From Mesorhizobium sp. ORS 3359 (GTDB lineage: Bacteria > Pseudomonadota > Alphaproteobacteria > Rhizobiales > Rhizobiaceae): a stretch of DNA of 64,000 bases. The notes beneath the pieces are model-generated. The model ran no database searches. It was given only the letters and a program-made list of their open reading frames with translations, and was not told the origin of the DNA. The stretch is taken from contig CCNC01000091.1 of NCBI GenBank assembly GCA_000824845.1, positions 124,001-188,000 of the forward strand, read 5' to 3'. This document shows, one piece after another, positions 40,282 through 48,072 of this stretch (its first letter is position 1; each line of letters starts with the position of its first letter). Made by a program: the position numbers and the translations under genes.

Positions 40282-42032
40282 TGCGGGGTGGCCGGCGCCT
40301 CAGCTTCGCCGCATGCCTGATCCTGGCTGTCGCCGCCGCTTCGCGCGGGGCCCTCGCGCAGACAGCCGACGAACTCTACGCCTCGGCCGTGAAGGAGAGG
40401 CAGGCTCAGCATTTTGATGAGGCCGCCGACCTCTTGAAGCGCGCGCTGGCGCTGAAGCCAGACAATGCCGACGCGCTGGTTCAGCTTGGCTTCGCCGAGC
40501 TCGGCCGCAACGACCTTCCGGCGGCGCGTGATGCTTTTTCCAAGGCGCTTTCGCTGGCTCCGAACTACAGGGATGCCACCTTCGGCATGGCCGAGGTCGA
40601 ATACCGCTCCGGTAATCTGGATGTCGCGCTGCCGCTGGCCGAAACCGTCGCAAAGGCCGATCCGGCCAATACCGACGCCGCAGCCCTTGTCGAGAACATC
40701 CGCAAGGCGAAGCAGGCAGCCCTCAGCAAACCTGAAGCGGCTGCCGCAGTACCGGCGGGGGGCAAGAAACCGCATCGCCGGCCCGATCCCGTTCTTGACC
40801 TCATGGAAGACGGCAGGCGCTTGCGGACAGAAGGAAAGCTGACCGAAGCGGAAAAGGTCTATCGCCGCGCCCTGAAGCTGTCGCCGAAAAACACCGATGT
40901 CCTGGTCGCGCTTGGCCTCGTCATCGGCTCCAGCCAGCGCTTCGACGAAGCCGATCATCTCTTCGACCGGGCGCTGGCCGTCAAGCCAGGCCTTGTCGAT
41001 GCCAGGCTGGGCAAGGTCCGCCTGGCGATCTGGCAAGGCGACACGCTGCGCGCCCGGGCGCTGGTCGATGGCGTGCTGGCGACCGCGCCGGACAATGTCG
41101 AGGCGCTCGATCTCGATGGCAGGATCGCTCTGCTCGAGGCCGATTACACCCGGGCCGGGCAGGCGTTCCAGCGCGCCTTGGCGCTGGAGCCGCGGAATGC
41201 CGAGGCGCTGGTGGGGATCGGCGATGTGCGCCGCGCCGAGGGCGACGATGAGGCCGCGCGGCAGGCCTATCATCAGGCGCTCGCCCTTCAGCCGGGCTCT
41301 GCCGATGTCGAGCAGAGGCTGGCCGTACCGCTGCCGCGCTACTGGCGACTCGACCTCGGCAGCGAAGTGAGTGATCTCACCAACGGGCTGGGCGACTGGA
41401 CCGACAGTTCGGCCGGTCTTGCCTATCGGCTGTCGCCGCGCACGACGATTTCCGGCCACACCCGGCTGGCGACCCGTTTCGGCCACACCGACGTCCAGAT
41501 GGAGGGCCGCATCGACCAGGCCTTCACGTCGGTCTTCTCCGCCTATGCGCTCGCAGCAGTGACGCCGGACGCCGACTTCCTCGCCCGGTATTCGATCGGA
41601 GCAGGCGCGTCCTGGCAGGTCCTGGCGCCGGCAAAGGCATTCGGCCCGCTCTCGCTCAACATCGATGCCCGCTACGACAATTTCGCCGATACCAGCGTGA
41701 CCAGCATCCAGCCTTGGGTGCAGGCCTATATCCTCGACGGCCGCCTGGGCCTCTCCGCCCGCTGGGTGCATGCCGAGGACGATACCGGGACGGTCGCGGA
41801 CGGTTATGTGCTTCGCGCCGACCTTGCCGCCACGGAGCGCTTCAACTTCTTCGCCGGCTATGCCGACGCCCCCGAGATCGACGACGGCGCGCTGGTGCCG
41901 ACGCGCACCGTCTTCGGCGGCATTTCCTTCGAGGTCAGCGATCCGCTGACGCTGCGCGCCAGCATCGCGCATGAAGAACGCCCGACCTTCGACCGCAACA
42001 TTTTCGGCCTCGGCCTGACGGCGCGGTTCTGA
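40281..42032 (+). CDS. TPR and YaiO-like outer-membrane beta-barrel protein (polysaccharide export porin)
   Basis: The 583-residue protein has a signal peptide (about 1-26, ending GALAQ). A periplasmic TPR array (about residues 28-350) follows, with repeats such as HFDEAADLLKRALALKPDNADALVQLGF and LTEAEKVYRRALKLSPKNTDVLVALG. The last ~230 residues form a beta-barrel starting YWRLDLGSEVSDLTNGLGDWTD, resembling the YaiO family, and end in the aromatic C-terminus LGLTARF used for outer-membrane insertion. The design parallels PgaA, BcsC and AlgK/AlgE, where the TPR scaffold guides polymer to the pore. The family 2 transferase two genes later is the likely synthase. Confidence 0.88.
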   Translation: MRGGRRLSFAACLILAVAAASRGALAQTADELYASAVKERQAQHFDEAADLLKRALALKPDNADALVQLGFAELGRNDLPAARDAFSKALSLAPNYRDATFGMAEVEYRSGNLDVALPLAETVAKADPANTDAAALVENIRKAKQAALSKPEAAAAVPAGGKKPHRRPDPVLDLMEDGRRLRTEGKLTEAEKVYRRALKLSPKNTDVLVALGLVIGSSQRFDEADHLFDRALAVKPGLVDARLGKVRLAIWQGDTLRARALVDGVLATAPDNVEALDLDGRIALLEADYTRAGQAFQRALALEPRNAEALVGIGDVRRAEGDDEAARQAYHQALALQPGSADVEQRLAVPLPRYWRLDLGSEVSDLTNGLGDWTDSSAGLAYRLSPRTTISGHTRLATRFGHTDVQMEGRIDQAFTSVFSAYALAAVTPDADFLARYSIGAGASWQVLAPAKAFGPLSLNIDARYDNFADTSVTSIQPWVQAYILDGRLGLSARWVHAEDDTGTVADGYVLRADLAATERFNFFAGYADAPEIDDGALVPTRTVFGGISFEVSDPLTLRASIAHEERPTFDRNIFGLGLTARF

Positions 42033-42034
42033 CC

Positions 42035-43072
42035 ATGTGGTACATCTGGGACCTCTCGATACTGCTCAGCGCCCTGTCCCTGGTGATCATGCTGTTCCTG
42101 ATCGCGCGCCGCCTGCTGCAGGAGCGCCAGGCCAGGGCTGCGGCCGACCAGCGGCGCCAGGTGCTGACCGCGCTGATCGCCTTCACCGAGAGCCGCGATC
42201 GCGAGGCCTTGAAGGCGACCATGCTCGACGTGCCGCCGGGCGTGGCGATCGAAGCTGGCTTCGAGTTCATTTCGCTGCTGCGCGGCGAGGAGAGGGACGA
42301 CGTGCTTGTCGCCTTCAACGAATGCGGCCTGCCGGCCCGCGTCAACAGGCAGCTGCGCAAAGGCAATGTCGCCGACCGCATCCACGCCGCGGAGATGCTG
42401 GCGGCGCTGGGTTCTGACGATGCGACGGAAAACCTGCTTTCCGCGCTGACCCAGGACCGTTCGCGCGAAGTCCGGATCGCGGCGGCCATCGCGCTCTGCG
42501 ATCTGGGCAGCCTGCCGCTGCTCGCCACCGCGCTGGACTTCATCGGCGTGGCGGGGCAGCGCTCGCGGCGGCTGGTCGAGCTGTTCAGGCGCTTTCCGCG
42601 CTCGCGCTTCAACGAGCTTGCGGTCCATGCGTCGCGCGCGGACGCCTCGCCCTTCATCCGGGCGGCAGCGATCGACGCGCTTGCCCACGCCGGCGGCTTC
42701 GGCTTCGCCGATTTCTTCGCCGGCCTGACCGGCGATGCCGCGCCCGAAGTTGCCGCCGCCGCATTGCGGGCGCTGGGCCTGACGGGTCACGCCGAGGCGC
42801 CCGCCATCCTGAAGCACGCCATGGCCAACGACGACTGGGAGGTGCGCGCCGCCGCGGCCGAATCCGCCGGGCGCCTCGGCCTACCCGGGCTCGCCGCTCC
42901 ACTCTCCAGGCTTATGGATGATGAGGTCTGGACCGTGCGCTACGCCGCTGCCAACGCGCTGCGCTCCTTCGGCCAACCCGGCGAGCGGCTGTTACGGGAG
43001 ATCGCTTCCGCCGAGGTCTCGCGCAGCCAGCGCACCGCCTCGCTTATCCTGGCCGAGGGGCCGGTCCTATGA
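42035..43072 (+). CDS. HEAT-repeat inner-membrane protein
   Basis: The 345-residue protein has one N-terminal membrane helix (about residues 5-26, DLSILLSALSLVIMLFLIA), then a charged linker and a cytosolic-looking alpha-solenoid. Residues about 110-335 show HEAT/PBS-lyase-type repeats, such as VRIAAAIALCDLG, FIRAAAIDALAHAG, VAAAALRALGL, VRAAAAESAGRLG and VRYAAANALRSFG. No enzyme motif is present. The stop overlaps the transferase start as ATGA, so the two are made together. HEAT solenoids are protein-binding platforms, so it may tether the synthase to the outer-membrane exporter or receive the phospho-regulator. Topology was judged by eye: if the helix is an uncleaved anchor, the solenoid could instead be periplasmic. 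Confidence 0.88.
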   Translation: MWYIWDLSILLSALSLVIMLFLIARRLLQERQARAAADQRRQVLTALIAFTESRDREALKATMLDVPPGVAIEAGFEFISLLRGEERDDVLVAFNECGLPARVNRQLRKGNVADRIHAAEMLAALGSDDATENLLSALTQDRSREVRIAAAIALCDLGSLPLLATALDFIGVAGQRSRRLVELFRRFPRSRFNELAVHASRADASPFIRAAAIDALAHAGGFGFADFFAGLTGDAAPEVAAAALRALGLTGHAEAPAILKHAMANDDWEVRAAAAESAGRLGLPGLAAPLSRLMDDEVWTVRYAAANALRSFGQPGERLLREIASAEVSRSQRTASLILAEGPVL

Positions 43073-44496
43073 TCGCCGACTGGAGCCACGAGGTCGTTCT
43101 TGCCGCGACCATCCTGTCCTGGTTCATCATCGCGGCGGGGCTGGCGCAGACCACGATTTATCTCCTGCAGCTTGTCTTTGCCGGCTACGCCCTGTCCAAG
43201 CGCCCGCCTGTCGCGCGCTCGGCGCTGCTGTGGCAGCGCTATGGTGACGTCGCGCCCCCGATCGCGCTACTGGTTCCGGCCTATAACGAGGCGTTGAACG
43301 TGGTCGAGAGCGTGCACTCGATGCTGGCGCTCGAATATCCGAATTTCGAGGTGGTTGTCATCAATGACGGCTCGAAGGACGACACGCTGCAGCGCCTGAT
43401 CGAAGCCTTCAAGCTGGTGAAGTTCCAGCGGCCTTACGAGGAGGCGCTCGCGCACCAGCCGATCCGCGGCCTCTATTCCTCGCCGATGACCGAACGGCTG
43501 TTCGTGGTCGACAAGGAAAATGGCGGCAAGGCCGATGCCCAGAATGCCGGCATCAATGTCTGCCGCGCGCCGCTCTTTTGCGTCATCGACGGCGACTCGA
43601 TACTCGAGCCGGATGCCTTGATGCGCGCCGCCCAGCCTTTCATCGACGACCCCGAGCGCACCATCGCCGTGGGCGGCACGATCCGCATCGCCAATGGCTC
43701 AAGGATCGAGGCGGGCAGGGTGCGTGAGATCCATTTGCCGCGCCGCCTGCTGCCTTTGTTCCAGGTGGTCGAATATCTCAGGGCCTTCCTGATGGCGCGG
43801 CTTGCCTGGAGCAGCATCAACACGCTGATGCTGGTCTCCGGCGCCTTCGGCATGTTCCGCCGCGCCGAAGCGGTGGCGGTGGGCGGCTTCACCAAGGGGT
43901 CGATGGGCGAGGACCTCGACATCGTCATCAAGCTGCACCGCCATATGCGAGACAAAAAACGCAAATATCGCATCCAGTTCATTCCCGAGCCGGTGTGCTG
44001 GACCGAGGCGCCGGAAACGCTGAGCGTGCTGGCCCGCCAGCGCTCGCGCTGGCAGCGCGGCGCGCTCGAATGCTTCTTCCGCTACCGCTCGATGCTCTTC
44101 AATCCGCGCTACGGCCGCGTCGGCTTCCTCGGCTTCGGCCACATCTTGGTCGTCGACGTGCTCGGACCAGTGGCGGAGGTGCTGGGCTATATCCTGATTC
44201 CGGCCTTCTGGCTGCTTGGTATCCTGTCGGCGGAATATCTTCTCGCCTTCACCGCCCTTATCTTCACTTATGGGGTCTGCGTCAGCGTCTGCTCGCTGAT
44301 CCTCGAGGAAGCCGAGCTGCAGCGCTTTCCCCGCGCGAGAGACCTCGCCGTGCTGACGGTCGCCGCCGTGATCGAGAATTTCGGCTACCGCCAGCTCAAC
44401 AATTTCTGGCGCGTAAAAGGCTGGTGGCAGTATCTGCGCGGCAACCAGGGCTGGGGCGAGATGACCAGGACCGGGCTCGGCGCCGCCAAGAAATAG
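43069..44496 (+). CDS. Processive family 2 glycosyltransferase, membrane synthase
   Basis: The 475-residue protein has N-terminal helices (about residues 12-38), a GT2 catalytic domain and three to four C-terminal helices. Catalytic landmarks are LLVPAYNEALNV, VINDGSKDDT, the DGDS motif (D174, D176), GEDLD (E281, D282) and the processivity motif QRSRW (Q324-W328). This pattern fits PgaC, hyaluronan-synthase-like and BcsA-like enzymes that polymerise and export a beta-linked glycan across the inner membrane. No PilZ domain follows, so activation by cyclic-di-GMP is not visible here. The sugar donor cannot be deduced. Confidence 0.93.
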   Translation: MIADWSHEVVLAATILSWFIIAAGLAQTTIYLLQLVFAGYALSKRPPVARSALLWQRYGDVAPPIALLVPAYNEALNVVESVHSMLALEYPNFEVVVINDGSKDDTLQRLIEAFKLVKFQRPYEEALAHQPIRGLYSSPMTERLFVVDKENGGKADAQNAGINVCRAPLFCVIDGDSILEPDALMRAAQPFIDDPERTIAVGGTIRIANGSRIEAGRVREIHLPRRLLPLFQVVEYLRAFLMARLAWSSINTLMLVSGAFGMFRRAEAVAVGGFTKGSMGEDLDIVIKLHRHMRDKKRKYRIQFIPEPVCWTEAPETLSVLARQRSRWQRGALECFFRYRSMLFNPRYGRVGFLGFGHILVVDVLGPVAEVLGYILIPAFWLLGILSAEYLLAFTALIFTYGVCVSVCSLILEEAELQRFPRARDLAVLTVAAVIENFGYRQLNNFWRVKGWWQYLRGNQGWGEMTRTGLGAAKK

Positions 44497-44524
44497 GCCT
44501 CGGCTGCCTCAGGCCAAGGCCATG

Positions 44525-44848
44525 TCACGCCAGCGTCCGCTCGATCTCCTGGATCAAGGCATCGAGCGCCGCACGCACGCTCCCGCCATCCGCCTGCTCG
44601 ACGAGCAGCGTCTCAAGCGCCGACGCCCGCGCGCTGATCTCCGCAAAGCCGAATGTGCCCGCGGCGCCGGCGAGCGAGTGGGCGAGCCGGATGAGCGAGT
44701 CGTTGCCGGGGAGGGGAGTGGTCTGATGCGAGATGGTCTTCAGCTCGGCGAGCTGATCGGCGCACCTGGCGAGGAAACGTTGACGCAACGGGGCGAAAGG
44801 ATCGTTTGCGATGAGGCTGGCTCCATTGCGAGATATGCGCGTGAGCAA
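44525..44848 (-). CDS. Histidine phosphotransfer (Hpt) domain protein
   Basis: The 107-residue protein starts with TTG at 44848. It carries the Hpt signature IRLAHSLAGAAGTFGF with the phospho-accepting H57 and a following ALETLL helix. Hpt proteins shuttle phosphate between the receiver of a hybrid kinase and a terminal regulator, which the four-component set here requires. It is read from the opposite strand and converges on the transferase gene with 28 bases between. The TTG start has no strong ribosome-binding site, so low expression is likely. Alternative in-frame starts were not found. Confidence 0.85.
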   Translation of the reverse strand: MLTRISRNGASLIANDPFAPLRQRFLARCADQLAELKTISHQTTPLPGNDSLIRLAHSLAGAAGTFGFAEISARASALETLLVEQADGGSVRAALDALIQEIERTLA

Positions 44849-44927
44849 GCTGGAACGGGAGTCTCTGTTCTATTTCTGCAGAAACATCTGTGAGCGGACT
44901 GAAATGCCGCTAACCCGTTGTTTCTTC

Positions 44928-45004
44928 TGGTCGGAGTGGCAGGATTTGAACCTGCGACCCCCTCGTCCCGAACGAGGTGCGCTACCAGACTGCGCTACAC
45001 TCCG
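44928..45004 (-). tRNA. tRNA-Pro (anticodon CGG)
   Basis: Read on the minus strand from 45004 to 44928, the 77 bases form a full cloverleaf. The acceptor stem is CGGAGTG pairing with CACTCCG. The anticodon arm has stem CCTCG/CGAGG with loop TTCGGGA, so the anticodon is CGG. The T arm contains GGTTCAAATCC, and an encoded CCA lies at the 3' end (TGG at 44928-44930 on the plus strand). The CGG anticodon reads the proline codon CCG, abundant in this high-GC genome. Confidence 0.95.
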
Positions 45005-45206
45005 TGACCAGACGGCGGGCTTATAGCCGCCGCTTTTCGATACTGCAAGCGGCAATGGCAGCACTTCTGTCGCATTTCGTCGGCTTTCGTCGCGCCGGTC
45101 GGGACGGCAGCGGGTTGAGGCAGTTCGCGAAAGGCGAGCTCCAGCCTTGTGTGACCAACCATGACCCCGCTAAAACGAGTTCTTCGGCCGCTTGGAGTCC
45201 CGAATC

Positions 45207-47444
45207 TTGCCTCAGCGCATCGTCAGTTTCGTCATGAGTGGCGGCGTCGGGTCGCGGCTGTGGCCGCTGTCGCGCGAGGACAACCCCAAGCAGTTCCATG
45301 ATTTTTCCGGCGATGGCTCGATGCTGGCCAGGACCTTGCGCCGGCTGGCGGCGCGGCCGGACGGCGAGACGCCGATCTTCCTGATCGCCGCGGAACGTCA
45401 CGCCGAGCGCGTCCATGCCGACCTTGCCGGCGTTGATCTCAAGGGCGGCGGACCGTTGTTCGAGCCGACGGGCCGCAACACGGCCGCCGCCGTCGCGCTG
45501 GCAAGCCTGCGCACGCTCGCCGAATATGGCGACGAGCTGGTGCTGGTGGTGCCGTCCGACCATGAGATCTCGACGACCGCTCAGTTCTGGCAAAGCATCG
45601 AGGCGGGCGCGGCCGCGGCAAATGCCGGGCGGCTCGTGGTGTTCGGCCTCAAGCCGACCCAGCCCGAGACCGGATATGGCTATATCGAGGTCGGGGCGGA
45701 CAGGGGCGGCGTGTTCGACGTCTCGCGCTTTGTCGAGAAGCCGGATCTCGCCACCGCGCAGGCCTATCTCGACGCCGGCAATTTCTACTGGAACACCGGC
45801 ATCTTCCTGTTCCGCGCCAGCGCCATGCGCGACGCCTTCGCCGCCTATGAGCCGAAAATCTGGCAGGCGACGGAGGCCGCCTACAAGGCGGCGACCAGCG
45901 ATCTGTCCGGCCTCTATATGCCGCTGGACCTTTATTCTGAGATACCGTCGACCTCAATCGACTATGCCATCATGGAGCGCGCCAAGGACATCGCCATGGT
46001 CCGGGCCGGCTTTCGCTGGAACGACCTTGGCTCGTGGCAGTCGCTGCTCGATGTCGGTCCGTCCGACAAGGACGGCAACGTCATCCTCGGCGATGTCGTC
46101 GCTATCGATTGCGAAAACTCCTATATCCGCGGCGATGGCCGTCTGCTTTCGGCGATCGGCATGAAGGATGTCGCCATCGTCTCCACCGCCGACGCCACCT
46201 TCGTCGCGCCGGTCAGCCACAGCCAGCACGTCAAGAAGATTGTCGAGCAGCTGGAGAAATCCGGCCGGCTGGAGACGCGATTCACGCCGGCGCATGACCG
46301 CGTCATCGAGAGCGGCGCTTGGCGGCGGCGCGTGCGCCACTGGCTGTTCGAGGAGACTCTGCCGCTGTGGTCGACGGTCGGCGTCGATGAGCGCCATGGC
46401 GGCTTCCACGAAGCGCTCGGCTTCGACGCCGCGCCGTTGATGAAACCCAAGCGCATGCGCACCCAGGCGCGTCAGGTCTATGCCTTCGCGGTGGCCAAGG
46501 AGCGCGGCTGGAACGGTCCGGCGGACAGGCTGATCGCCCACGGCATCGACTTCATGGCAGGTCAGGGCCGCACCGTGCGCGGCGGCTGGGTGCGCACGCT
46601 CAACATCGATGGCTCGGTCGCCGATCCTGTCGAGGATGCCTACGATCATTCTTGCGTGCTCCTGGCGCTGGCGCACGCCCATATGTCGGGCCATCCTGAT
46701 GCGTTGCGGCTCGGCGAGGAGACGTTTGCCTTCCTCGACGCGCATCTGGAAGACAGCCGCATGACCGGTTTTCTGGAAACCTCCGATGGGGCGGAGGAAC
46801 GGCGCTCCAACCCGCATATGCATCTGCTAGAGGCCTTCCTCGCCTGGCACAAGGCGACGGGCGAGCGCGCCTATCTGCGCCGCGCCGCGCGCATCATCGA
46901 TCTCTTCCGCAGTCATTTCTTCGATGCCGAAAGCTGGACGATTGGCGAGTATTTCGACAAGGGCTGGAAGCCGGCCGCGGGCGAGAAGGGGACTTGGACC
47001 GAGCCTGGCCATCATTTCGAATGGGCCTCGCTGCTGGTCGATTTCGCCGCCCGCAGCGGCCAGAGCGAACTTACCGCCTTCGCCCGCAAGCTCTACGCCT
47101 CGGCCATTGCCAACGGGCTCAACCGCGCAACCGGCCTCGCCTACGGCGCCGTCTCGCGCCAGGGCCTGCCGCTGGATACCGTCTCGCGCGGCTGGCCGCA
47201 GGCCGAGGCGATCAAGGCGGCGATCGCGCTGGACGGCTCGGGCGGGCCGGACCTCAAGCCCGAGATCGAGGCGCGCGTCGGCCGCCTGTTCCGCTGGCAC
47301 ATCGATCCGGCGCCGCTCGGCCTGTGGATCGACCGCATCGACGAACGAGGCCGCTCACTGGCGATCGAGGTGCCGGCCAGCATCTTCTATCATCTGGTCT
47401 ATGCGTTGACGCAGTATCTGGACGGCACGGCGCAGAAGGGGTGA
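45207..47444 (+). CDS. Mannose-1-phosphate guanylyltransferase fused to an AGE/phosphomannose isomerase-like domain
   Basis: The 745-residue fusion has an N-terminal nucleotidyltransferase (about 1-350) with MSGGVGSRLWPLSREDNPKQF, VPSDHEI, VEKPDLATAQ, GNFYWNTGIFLFRA and WNDLGSW. The C-terminal domain (about 370-740) is an (alpha/alpha)6-barrel of the N-acylglucosamine 2-epimerase superfamily (WTEPGHHFEWASLLVDFA, SRGWPQAEAIKAA). Standard ManC proteins instead carry a cupin isomerase domain. Together it could isomerise mannose phosphate and make GDP-mannose for surface glycans. The start is TTG 45207 after TTGGAGTCC; TTG 45192 is possible. A 201-base gap separates it from the tRNA. Confidence 0.88.
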   Translation: MPQRIVSFVMSGGVGSRLWPLSREDNPKQFHDFSGDGSMLARTLRRLAARPDGETPIFLIAAERHAERVHADLAGVDLKGGGPLFEPTGRNTAAAVALASLRTLAEYGDELVLVVPSDHEISTTAQFWQSIEAGAAAANAGRLVVFGLKPTQPETGYGYIEVGADRGGVFDVSRFVEKPDLATAQAYLDAGNFYWNTGIFLFRASAMRDAFAAYEPKIWQATEAAYKAATSDLSGLYMPLDLYSEIPSTSIDYAIMERAKDIAMVRAGFRWNDLGSWQSLLDVGPSDKDGNVILGDVVAIDCENSYIRGDGRLLSAIGMKDVAIVSTADATFVAPVSHSQHVKKIVEQLEKSGRLETRFTPAHDRVIESGAWRRRVRHWLFEETLPLWSTVGVDERHGGFHEALGFDAAPLMKPKRMRTQARQVYAFAVAKERGWNGPADRLIAHGIDFMAGQGRTVRGGWVRTLNIDGSVADPVEDAYDHSCVLLALAHAHMSGHPDALRLGEETFAFLDAHLEDSRMTGFLETSDGAEERRSNPHMHLLEAFLAWHKATGERAYLRRAARIIDLFRSHFFDAESWTIGEYFDKGWKPAAGEKGTWTEPGHHFEWASLLVDFAARSGQSELTAFARKLYASAIANGLNRATGLAYGAVSRQGLPLDTVSRGWPQAEAIKAAIALDGSGGPDLKPEIEARVGRLFRWHIDPAPLGLWIDRIDERGRSLAIEVPASIFYHLVYALTQYLDGTAQKG

Positions 47445-47448
47445 GACG

Positions 47449-48072
47449 TTGGCAGATGCAGACGTCAGCGAATTTGTCGAAGTTCCAGGCGATACAACAC
47501 TCTGGACGACGCAAGGTATTCCACCCCGAAAGATAGCTCTTCCGCTAGAGGCTCATGGCCGCCTTCGGTGGCACCATCCCATTTTCGGAATTGCTGCCGT
47601 GTGGGCGCTGTCGTCTTCAGTGAACTTCTACTCTGTTGCTAACCAAAACTGGGAAGCAGGAAATTCACTCGACCGGATAGGGTGGGTTGCCGGGGCACTT
47701 GGATGCCTTTTTGTCAGCCTTCTGTTCGCCGGAATGCTAGCAAGGGCGCTGGTGGACGCGTTGAGCTCGCACCCGTTGCTAATTCTCACCAGTGAAACGT
47801 TGTTTGACAGGCGTCAGTTGGATGAGCCGATGTCCTGGAAAAACATCGAACGCGCAAGCCTTAAATCTGTCCGGGGCACGGCTCTTGTTCACCTGAAACT
47901 CGTCCAATCCGTATATGTCAGAAATGGGTTGTTTCGGCCTGGCGGGGCGCTCACAAGCGGGCTCAGATCAAATGTGATCGTGTTGATTTCTGACCTCGAC
48001 AAGGACGAAGGAGACATTGCCATGGTCATCCTCGTCGCCACTAAATCGTCGAGGACTGAACCGAGTCAATAA
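47449..48072 (+). CDS. Hypothetical membrane protein with PH-like cytosolic part
   Basis: The 207-residue protein starts with TTG at 47449, after GGGGTGAGACG and four bases beyond the previous stop. It has a soluble N-terminus of about 45 residues, two membrane segments (about residues 46-66 and 79-105) and a C-terminal domain of beta-strand character, with [18 protein letters not shown] and [18 protein letters not shown]. That order is like bacterial PH (bPH)-type membrane proteins. Codon choice is visibly less GC-rich than in its neighbours, a sign of recent gain. It overlaps betB's end by seven bases on the opposite strand. No function can be assigned. Confidence 0.65.
   Translation: MADADVSEFVEVPGDTTLWTTQGIPPRKIALPLEAHGRLRWHHPIFGIAAVWALSSSVNFYSVANQNWEAGNSLDRIGWVAGALGCLFVSLLFAGMLARALVDALSSHPLLILTSETLFDRRQLDEPMSWKNIERASLKSVRGTALVHLKLVQSVYVRNGLFRPGGALTSGLRSNVIVLISDLDKDEGDIAMVILVATKSSRTEPSQ

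Noticed and set aside
40281..44496. Cellulose (bcs) or poly-N-acetylglucosamine (pga) operon
   Set aside because: No BcsB, BcsZ, PilZ, PgaB deacetylase or PgaD protein is present, and the exporter looks YaiO-like, so neither known polymer can be assigned.
44928..45004. tRNA-Pro as an attachment site for an integrated element
   Set aside because: No integrase, no direct repeat of the tRNA 3' end was noticed within the window, and flanking genes are ordinary chromosomal ones.
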